This document shows positions 1 through 7,500 of a stretch of 10,375 bases of DNA, in pieces. Where the stretch lies: the NCBI GenBank assembly GCA_012515455.1, contig JAAYYJ010000402.1:1-10375 (forward strand). Reading direction: 5' to 3'. The notes under the pieces are model-generated. The model saw only the letters and a program-made list of their open reading frames with translations, did not search any database and was not told the DNA's origin. Origin of the DNA: Oligosphaeraceae bacterium (GTDB lineage Bacteria; Verrucomicrobiota; Lentisphaeria; Oligosphaerales; Oligosphaeraceae). Made by a program: the position numbers and the translations under genes. How positions within the stretch are numbered: the stretch's first letter is position 1; each line of letters begins with the position of its first letter.

Positions 1-40
1 CATCTGCATGGACATATACCCAGTCAAACCGGGGAATTGC

Positions 41-130
41 ATGGGACGCATGGGACGCATGGGACGCATGGGACGCATGGGACGCATGGGACGCATGGGA
101 CGCATGGGACGCATGGGACGCATGGGACGC
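41..130. repeat. Perfect tandem array, 10 x ATGGGACGC (9-bp unit)
   Basis: Ten head-to-tail copies of the 9-mer ATGGGACGC run without a single mismatch, followed by a partial ATT at 131-133. Perfect identity between units suggests recent slippage expansion or active homogenisation. The unit length is a multiple of three, so every frame stays open; one + frame reads (Met-Gly-Arg)10. From memory, similar short intergenic arrays built on GGGAC occur in genomes of the Planctomycetes-Verrucomicrobia-Lentisphaerae group, often mis-annotated as Met-Gly-rich proteins. There is no unique spacer between units, so it is not a CRISPR. Confidence 0.97.
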
Positions 131-159
131 ATTAATCGAACAAGAAAATGTAAGAATTT

Positions 160-172
160 GCGCCGCAGGCGC
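160..172. repeat. Small perfect GC hairpin (5-bp stem)
   Basis: GCGCC, loop GCA, GGCGC form a perfect 5-bp stem. It is the first of a series of stem-loops directly after the tandem array. Its arms share the GCGCC/GGCGC core with the hairpin at 228-244, so the two may belong to one repeat family. No T-run follows, so it is not a standard terminator. Confidence 0.55.
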
Positions 173-185
173 TTAACCATACTTA

Positions 186-208
186 ACCCCAGGCTTTCAG
201 CCTGGGGT
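186..208. repeat. Strong perfect hairpin (10-bp stem, TTC loop)
   Basis: ACCCCAGGCT (186-195) and AGCCTGGGGT (199-208) are exact reverse complements around a 3-base TTC loop, the most stable hairpin in the window. No T-run follows on the + strand and no convincing one is seen on the other strand, so a simple rho-independent terminator is unlikely. The compact GC stem in intergenic DNA, beside related stems, resembles REP-type palindromic elements that RAYT (IS200-like) transposases move. That link is inference; no such transposase gene is in the window. Confidence 0.85.
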
Positions 209-227
209 GAGATGCCCCCAAATCAGT

Positions 228-244
228 GCGCCTCGTAGAGGCGC
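228..244. repeat. Perfect hairpin (7-bp stem, GTA loop)
   Basis: GCGCCTC (228-234) pairs with GAGGCGC (238-244) around GTA. It lies 19 bases after the stronger hairpin and shares its arm core with the hairpin at 160-172. The three stems at nearly regular spacing look like one composite palindromic repeat. No protein-coding signal overlaps it. Confidence 0.8.
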
Positions 245-276
245 TACAGAAGACTGACTCATTTCAATAATTCAGC

Positions 277-290
277 CCCTACATTTAGGG
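277..290. repeat. Weak hairpin CCCTA/TAGGG
   Basis: CCCTA (277-281) and TAGGG (286-290) pair around a CATT loop. It is short and could be chance, but it extends the hairpin cluster towards the acetyltransferase leader. Confidence 0.35.
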
Positions 291-370
291 AGGACCCCCA
301 ACAATTGGTTGCGTCAAGTTAATACCCCATAACGAAAAACCTCCTCCCGTCGTCACCGTGGCAGTTTTTT

Positions 371-415
371 TGCCTTCCGGGCCCGGCATTGGCAGCAGTT
401 AAAACTGCATTCCGG
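371..415 (+). promoter_or_regulatory. Palindromic leader of the acetyltransferase gene
   Basis: This segment can fold in several ways. CCGGGCCCGG (377-386) is a perfect 10-bp palindrome. TGCC (371-374) can pair with GGCA (391-394, or 385-388). GCAGTT (395-400) pairs with AACTGC (403-408) across two As. CCGG (383-386) can also pair with CCGG (412-415) around that hairpin. The alternatives are mutually exclusive, which is the kind of arrangement seen in attenuators. I recognise no known riboswitch or T-box core here, and no obvious leader peptide. A regulatory role for cysteine synthesis is only a possibility. Confidence 0.3.
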
Positions 416-498
416 GCAGATTTTCTTTGCCAAATAATTATTTGCGATTATGGTATGTCCAGTACCGGACCCGGAATCTGAACTCAAGCGGAAACATC

Positions 499-1452
499 AT
501 GGAACCCACCACTAATACTCCTCCTCCTGAAGATGAGAACATCCTGCATGACCTGGCCGAGGAATTGTGCCAGTCCTACCAGAATGCGTCCGGGCAGGCC
601 GTATGCCTGAACGGCCGGCATGGCATGCCCCAGCGCGAGAGCGTGATAGCACTGCTGGAAAAAATCCTGGAGCTGCTTTTCCCGGGGTATTCCGGGCGGC
701 ACTCGTTCACTCAGTCCGGGCAGTATTTTACCGTATGTGAAATGCTCTGTGATATCCAGCGTGGTCTGGCCGAACAGATTGAGCGGGCCTGCTCATACCG
801 TTGTCTGCGAGGGGAGTGCAGAGACGACTGCGAACAGAAGAATTGCCGGCAGATTGCGGTCGCGGCCAGTCTGAAGCTGTTGCAGGACCTGCCCCGCCTC
901 CGCACCCTGCTACTGCTGGACGCATCTGCCGCTCTGGAGGGCGACCCGGCCACCCAGTCTCTGGATGAAATCATCCTGGCGTATCCCGGTTTCAAGGCCA
1001 TCTGCATCAACCGAGTCGCGCATGAATTATATGTTGCGGGCATACCATTGATTCCCCGCATCATGAGTGAGTATGCGCATACGGTGACCGGCATTGACAT
1101 CAATCCCGGCGCCAGCATTGGCAAGAGTTTTTTCATTGATCACGGCACTGGTGTGGTGGTTGGTGAGACGGCGGTGATAGGTGACAATGTCAAAATTTAT
1201 CAGGGTGTGACCCTGGGGGCGTTGAGTTTTCCCAAAGACGGCTGCGGCAAATTGATCAAGGGTCACAAGCGTCATCCCAATATTGAGGATTCGGTAACCA
1301 TTTATGCCGGTGCGACCATTCTGGGCGACATCACTATTGGTCACCACAGCACCATCGGCGGCAATGTCTGGCTGACTGCCAGTGTCCCGCCGTACAGCAA
1401 GGTGATTTTCTCGCCTTCTGATATTTCCATCCATACCCGCACCAGCACTTAA
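499..1452 (+). CDS. cysE: Serine O-acetyltransferase, EpsC/CysE type
   Basis: This cytoplasmic enzyme transfers acetyl from acetyl-CoA to L-serine, giving O-acetylserine for cysteine synthase. Numbered from ATG 499, it has 317 residues. A helical N-terminal domain covers residues 1 to about 190, followed by a left-handed beta-helix of hexapeptide repeats (GIDINPGASIG, DNVKIYQGVTLGA, IGGNVWLTASVPP). Asp200 in GIDI and His215 in FIDHGTGVVVGET match, with the same 15-residue spacing, the catalytic Asp143/His158 pair of E. coli CysE. The frame runs upstream to a TTG at 427, but the added residues look unlike the family and neither start has a strong ribosome site (AGCGGAAA lies before 499), so ATG 499 is preferred. 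An odd point is a Cys cluster, C98-x3-C102-x4-C107-x3-C111-x4-C116, plus C80 and C84, in the N-terminal domain. The C-terminus ends in Thr, without the final Ile that docks E. coli CysE into cysteine synthase. No cysK is nearby. Confidence 0.95.
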   Translation: MEPTTNTPPPEDENILHDLAEELCQSYQNASGQAVCLNGRHGMPQRESVIALLEKILELLFPGYSGRHSFTQSGQYFTVCEMLCDIQRGLAEQIERACSYRCLRGECRDDCEQKNCRQIAVAASLKLLQDLPRLRTLLLLDASAALEGDPATQSLDEIILAYPGFKAICINRVAHELYVAGIPLIPRIMSEYAHTVTGIDINPGASIGKSFFIDHGTGVVVGETAVIGDNVKIYQGVTLGALSFPKDGCGKLIKGHKRHPNIEDSVTIYAGATILGDITIGHHSTIGGNVWLTASVPPYSKVIFSPSDISIHTRTST

Positions 1453-1527
1453 CTGGCCATGGTGCCGGGACCGTCTGACCGCTGCGGTGCATAATATTCG
1501 GGGCAGTGGCAGCAGGAGGCCGCAACG
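1453..1527 (+). promoter_or_regulatory. 75-bp gap with a strong ribosome-binding site for the A2M gene
   Basis: AGGAGG at 1514-1519 sits 8 bases before ATG 1528, an ideal Shine-Dalgarno, and fixes the A2M start. CATAAT at 1490-1495 resembles a -10 box, but no good -35 lies 16-18 bases upstream. There is no T-run or clear terminator after the acetyltransferase, so read-through from that gene is possible. Confidence 0.6.
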
Positions 1528-4500
1528 ATGCAGAATATCATCCGCCTGATTTTAGTAGTCGTGGTTTGCAGCACTGGAGTACTGATGGGACAGGACCGCG
1601 AACCGAATGCCCTGCGGCAGCAGGCGGCACAATTGCACCGGCAGGAAAATTACGCCGAGGCAGAAAAAATTTACCGTCAGTTGCTGGAGTTGCCGCTGCA
1701 GGTCTCTGGCCCGGAGGCGCAGTCTGGGGATTTTCTGCAGGCCGCCAGCTGTCTGCAGGTTCTCAATCAACCCGCGGCCAGAGAAGAACTGCTGGAGAGG
1801 ATGATCCAGAAAGCTGAGCATTCCTGGCGCCTGAAATGGCGTCTGGCCGAATATATCCTCGGACAGTATGACTGGGGCTATCTCCTGGACGGGAAATTTA
1901 CGCACGGCTGGTCGCAAAACCGCGGGCAGCGCCTGCGGGTAGGCGAGAGTGACCGCCGGCGGGCTTTGCAGCTCTTCCACCAGGCGATGCTGCTGCTCCG
2001 GGAAAATCCCGCGGAGGACCCGCAGGCACGCGCGGATTTCTACTGCGCCTTCGCTCTGGCCTTCCTGGGGAAGGCGGGGATAGGCCTGGCCGATGATTGC
2101 CCGTTCGGTCTGGCTTCTGCTGTCTGGCGCCTGCAGAATCTCAGCGATTTAAACAGCGTACCGGCTTGGGATTCGGCCGAGAATGAAGAGGTGGAGATCG
2201 CGGGGGCGCCGGTCGGAGACGACGGGCAGCCCGTGTTTTTCGCGCTCCCGGCGGCCTTTACGCAAGCTGCCAATGACGGCGAGCGCTGCCGCTGGCTGCT
2301 GCAGCAGGCCGCTGAATGCACCCCCCGCGGGTATTGCCAGGCCAAGTTCATCCTGGCCAATTACAGCTGCAGCCTCTACGGTACCCAGACGTTGCAGGAT
2401 TATTTCCATCTCTTTACCCGCGCCAGCGAGGAGGGGCAGGAACGGACCTCTGCGCTGCTGGCACTGCAGACCCTCGAGGATGACGAGACGGTGGCCCGGT
2501 TGGCTAATGGCATCCGCCGTTTCCGCTTACCACCGGATTACAATTTCCTGGCGCTGTACGCCGAGGTGCTGGAACGCAGCCAGTCCGTGAAGGGTTGGCA
2601 GAAGGAGCGTCAGGCCCAGATTCTGCGCCGTCTGGCGGAGATTCAGGAGAACCGGCATCAGCCCGCCCGGGCTCTGCTCTGGTGGCAGCGCCTGGCTCAG
2701 CTGCAGCCTGAGGAAGGGCAGCGGCAGGCGGAGAAAATTACCGGCCATTGGGCGACTTTCCTGCCTTCCCGGATGCAGGTCTTCGGCGAGGACATCGCCG
2801 TGGAATTGCGCTTCCGCAATGCCACGGCTGCTGACTTCCAGCTGTTCCGCCTCAATTTGCCCGGGATTATTGACGAGGTGGAGGCGCGCATCCTGGCCGG
2901 CGAGGAGAAAAACCTGAATTATCATTTTGCCAATCTCGGCGCCTGGCTGCTGGAAAAGGGCAATGAGAAATTCATAGGTGCCAAGGTCCGGGAATGGTCT
3001 GAGGCGCTCACGCCGGCGGCGAACTACCGGGACAAGGTCGTCAAGGTGTCCGTCCCATTGCCTGCGCCGGGGGCCTATTGGCTGGTCTGTCATTTGCCCG
3101 GGGGCAATATCAGCCGCATCCCGGTCTTGGCTCAGAAACATCTGTTGTTTAGCAAAAATCTGCAGCAGGAGACCCTCTGGCAGCTGTGTCAGGCCAGGAA
3201 TGGTGCGCCAGCTGCCAATGCCGGGCTGCAGATTCTGGCCTGGAATGTCCGTTGGGACCAGCAGAGACGCAAATCGGCGCTAGTGCAGCAACGCTACAAT
3301 CTGACCACTGACGAAAACGGCAGTGCCTTCTTGCAATTGCCGCAGGATGGGCAACGATATGGCTCCTGGCGTTGTCTGGTCCGCGCCCAGTTGCCTGATG
3401 AATTCCTCTGCGCTGATCTCTCGACGGTGTCCTTCCGGGCTGTCTCGTCTGACCCGCAGCCAGAGAGCAAGGCCTTCCTGCTGACCGACCGGCCGGTATA
3501 CCGTCCGGGACAACTGGTGCAGTACGCCGCCTGGTTGCAGGAGGCTACTTACAGCGACCGGGTGAATCCGTGGGTCGGGCAGCCGGCGGCGCTCTGGCTG
3601 CAGGCTCCGGGGGAGAAGGCGCGGGCGCTCTCCGACGCCGCTGAACCGGATAAAGGGCTGCCGAAGCTGTTTTATTCCGCGCATGGCGGGGTCTCCGGTG
3701 AGTACCGCCTGCCAGCTGAGGCCCGGCTGGGGGTATATTCGTTGCTGCTCTCGACGCCGGCCCCGGGCAAGGGGTCACGCCGGGCGTACCAGGGCAGTCT
3801 GCAGTTCCGGGTCGAGGAATACAGGAAGCCGGAATACGAGGTCATAGTCGGCATACCTGAAGGTACCGTCATGCTCGGTGAGTCGTTTACGGTGCCGGTT
3901 ACGGCCAGGTATTATTTCGGTGCGCCGGTCACCCGGGCCCGGGCCAGAATCAAGGTCCTGCGACAGGATTATCAGGCCGATTTCTGGCCGACCCGGCCTT
4001 GGGATTGGCTGTATGGCCCGGGGTACTGGTGGCTGTGGGACTCTCCGGCCGGAATGCCCGGCCGGGAAGCTTGGGACAGCCTGCGCCCGCGGGGATTCTG
4101 GCTGCCGCCCCGTCCGTTGCCGCCGCCCGAGGTGGTGGTGCAGATGGAGCAGGACCTGGATGAGGAGGGGCAGGTCAAACTGACCATTGATACCGACACT
4201 GCCCGGCAGTTGTACGGCGACCGCGATCATCGCTATGAAATCATTGCCGAGGTGCGCGACCTCTCGCGGCGCACTATTGTGGGTCGCGGCCAGGTGCTGG
4301 TCGGCCGGAAGCAGTTCCGCCTGCAGGCCTGGACCAACGCCGGGCATTTCCGCGCCGGCGATACGGTGACCGCCTATGCCCAGGCCAGCACTCTGTCCGG
4401 CCAGCCGCTGGCCGGGCCGGGGACTCTGCAGCTGCTGCAGCTGCGCTATGACCAACAGCCGCAGCCCCAGGAGACCGCCCTGCAGCAATGGGACTTGCAG

Positions 4501-7500
4501 TTTGACGAGCACGGCCGGGCGGAACAGCGCCTGCAGATTTCTCAGCCCGGGCAGTATCGTCTGGCCTGGAAGATGCAACCTGTGGGACAGTCCCAGGAGG
4601 CGCCGGCCGGCGCCTGTCTGCTGTCGGTCTACGGCTCCCGGGAGGATGCATCCGGTGATTATCGCTATGATGTTCTGGAAGCAGTGCCGGATCAGCCGGA
4701 ATACGCGCCGGGAGAGATGGCGCGGCTGCGCCTGAATACCGCCCGCCCGGACAGCCTGGTGCTGCTCTTCCTGCGGCCCCGGGATGGGGTCTGCGCCCGG
4801 CCGCAATTCCTGCGCCTGAAGGGAAACAGCCGGGAAATCAGCATCCCCATCAGCCCGGAGGACCGGCCTAATTTCTTTATTGAGGCGCTTCTGGTCTCGG
4901 ACGGGGCAGTGCATTCGGTGCTGCGCTCGCTGGCGGTCCCCCCTGCCAGCCGCATTCTGAATGTCGAGCTGTTGCCCAGCGCCAATCGTCTGCTGCCGGG
5001 GGGCGAAGTGGCGGTCGAATTGCGCCTGACCGATGCTGCCGGGCAGCCGTTCGCCGGCGAGCTGGCGATTAGTGTCTATGACAAAAGCCTGGAGTATATT
5101 TCCGGCGGCAGCAACATCCCCCCCATCAAACCGTATTTTTGGTCCTGGCGTCGCAATCACCATTCTTCGTTCAGCACCATGTCCTGGTACCTGAACAATT
5201 CTTTGTGGGAGCAGGAAAAGGACCTGGAATCCATCGGGATTTTCGATCGTGAACTGCTGCAGCAGGATGATTTGCGCTCTCCCGGCCTGGTTTTTTCGCC
5301 TCTGGATGCGGGGGGGATGAAGATGCGCCAGAGCATGGCCGCGGGCGCACCAATGGCGGTCGCCCGTTTTGCCAGTGTGCAAGAAAATGCGTCCGCGCAG
5401 GATGGCGCCGCCCAGCCGATGGCAATGCCGCTGCTGCGCCAGAATTTTGCCGACACCGCGTATTGGTCGGCGGGGGTGCTGACCGATGGCGACGGCTGGG
5501 CCCGGGTTGCGTTTCCCTTGCCGGACAGCTTGACGACCTGGAAGCTCCGGGTCTGGGCGATGGGACCGCAGGGCCAGGCCGGGGAGGGCGAGGCGGAACT
5601 CATTACGGCCAAGAATGTCCTGGTGCGGCTGCAGGCACCGCGTTTTTTGCTGGAGCAGGACGAGGTGGTGCTGGGCGCCATGGTCCATAATTATTTCTCC
5701 GAGGAGATCATCACGCAAGTCTCTCTGCAGCTGGAGGAAGGCGGGAGTCTGGAATTGCTCCCGGGCAGTCCTGTCCGGCAAACAGTGCCGGTTCCTGCGG
5801 CAGGGCAGCAGCGGGTGGATTGGCGGGTGCGGGCCGTGCGGGCCGGTGAAGCCAGCATCCGCATCCAGGCGCTGAGCGACGCGGAATCTGATGCCCTGGA
5901 GCAACGGCTTCCGGTCAACGTGCACGGGCAGGACATCCTGCTGAGTCACAGCGGGGTAATCAATCCTGCCGCGCAGCAGGCGGAAGCGAGTTTCGTTCTG
6001 CCCTCGGAAATCCGGGCCGGCAGTGCCCGGCTGGAGATTGCCTGCTCGCCCAGTTTGGCCCTGGCGATGCTGGATGCCATTCCGTATCTGGTGAATTATC
6101 CCTACGCGTGCACTGAACAGACTTTGAATCGTTTCCTGCCCGCGGTGCTGACCCTGCGCACTCTGCAGCGACTCGATCTGCCCCTGGCTGACTTGGCCCG
6201 CAAGAGCAGCAACCTCGATACTCAAGAACTCGGTTCGCCGGCCGAACGGGCCCGGCAGTGGCAGCGGTATCAGGACCTGGAGCCGGTTGTGCAAGAGGAG
6301 ACCCGGCAGAAGATGATTCGGGAGGGGCTGGAGAGCCTGTTGCAGATGCAGTGCCAGGATGGCGGCTGGGGCTGGTTCAGCGGCTGGGGAGAGAAATCCT
6401 CGCCGTATTTTACCGCCCTGGTCGTACACGGATTGCTGCTGGGACGCCAATGTCAGCTGTCCGTGCCCCCGGATGCCTTGCAGCGCGGTTTGGCCTGGCT
6501 GCAGGGATATCAGCAGGAGACCTTGCGCTGTCTGCAGTTGCCGCCCGGGCAGCCGCAGCGCAAGGAGCACGCTGATGACCTCGATGCGCTGGTGTTTCAG
6601 GTCCTCGCCGAAACCCGCGAGGAGCAGTACTACCAGGAGGCCATGGCGGAATTGCTGTTCCGCGATAAGCAGCATTTGAGGCCTTACAGCAAAGCATTGT
6701 TCGCGCTGGCCGAATGGGAGCGCCTGCAGCTGCCAGGAACGTCGGGGAGCAGCGTCCCCCAGGCGCTGCGCCTTCAGGAGCTGGTGCGCAATCTGCACCA
6801 GTTCGTACAGCGCGATAGCGAGAACCAGACTGCCTGGCTTAATCTTGGCCCCGGGAATTTCTGGTGGTGCTGGTATGGCGATGAGATTGAGACCCAGGCC
6901 GCATTCCTGAAGCTGCTCTGTCGCACTGGCGAGGAGCAGGGCGAATTGAGCCGTGGCCTGGTAAAATATCTGCTGCACAACCGCAAACACGGGAATTACT
7001 GGCGCTCCACCCGGAATACTGCTGCAGTGCTGGAAGCCTTCAGCGTGTTTCTGGAAGCCAGCGGCGAGGGCCGCAGCGAGCTCGAGGTCGAGTTGCTCCT
7101 CAATGGCCGGACGCTGGCCCAGGAACGCTATTCGCCCCGGAATATCTTCTCCGCCAAAAATCGCTTCGTGGTGCCGGCAGAAGATTTGCCGCCGGGTGAG
7201 CAGGTGCTGACCATCCGCAAAAACGGCCCCGGGCCGCTGTATTTCAATGCTTATCTGCAATATTTCAGCCAACAGGATTTCATCCCGGCAGCCGGCCTGG
7301 AGGTCAAGGTCCAGCGCCATATTTACCGGCTGATTCGCGAAGATGAGCAGAGCAGCACCCCCGCGGCCGGCGGCCGGGCCCAGAGCGTTCGCCGCGAACG
7401 CTACCGGCGCGAACTGCTGCCGACCCGGGCGGTGGTGCAATCCGGCGAGCTGCTGGAGGTCGAGATGCTGCTGGAAAGCAAAAACGACTACGAGTACATG

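Larger units (their letters stand above)
1..498. other. Non-coding region upstream of the acetyltransferase, rich in repeats and hairpins
   Basis: I see no convincing gene in this stretch. An open frame at 8-238 exists only because a 9-bp repeat cannot create stops; it reads as ten Met-Gly-Arg units with unrelated flanks. The region holds, in order, the tandem array (41-130), a cluster of perfect hairpins (160-290), an AT-richer patch around 250-340 and a palindromic leader (371-415) before the acetyltransferase start. No tRNA, CRISPR array or transposase is visible. A weak promoter guess would be TTGGTT at 305-310 with CATAAC at 328-333 (17-bp spacing), but the match is too poor to call. Confidence 0.75.

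Noticed and set aside
41..130. CRISPR array
   Set aside because: The units are 9 bp and directly adjacent, without spacers, and there are no cas genes.
186..208. Rho-independent terminator
   Set aside because: The stem is strong but no T-run follows it on the + strand, and no convincing one is present on the other strand. It fits better as a palindromic repeat.
8..238. A 76-residue open frame with ten Met-Gly-Arg repeats
   Set aside because: It is open only because the 9-bp array is a multiple of three. It has no ribosome-binding site, and it runs through perfect hairpins of evident non-coding character.
427..498. TTG start at 427 for the acetyltransferase
   Set aside because: The 24 extra residues do not resemble the family, no ribosome site precedes the TTG, and the ATG at 499 gives the expected length.
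1528..1593. A2M as a lipoprotein through Cys14
   Set aside because: The residues before Cys14 are Val-Val-Val, which lack the small residue (Gly/Ala/Ser) needed at the position before the lipobox Cys. An ordinary signal peptide cut near residue 21 fits better.
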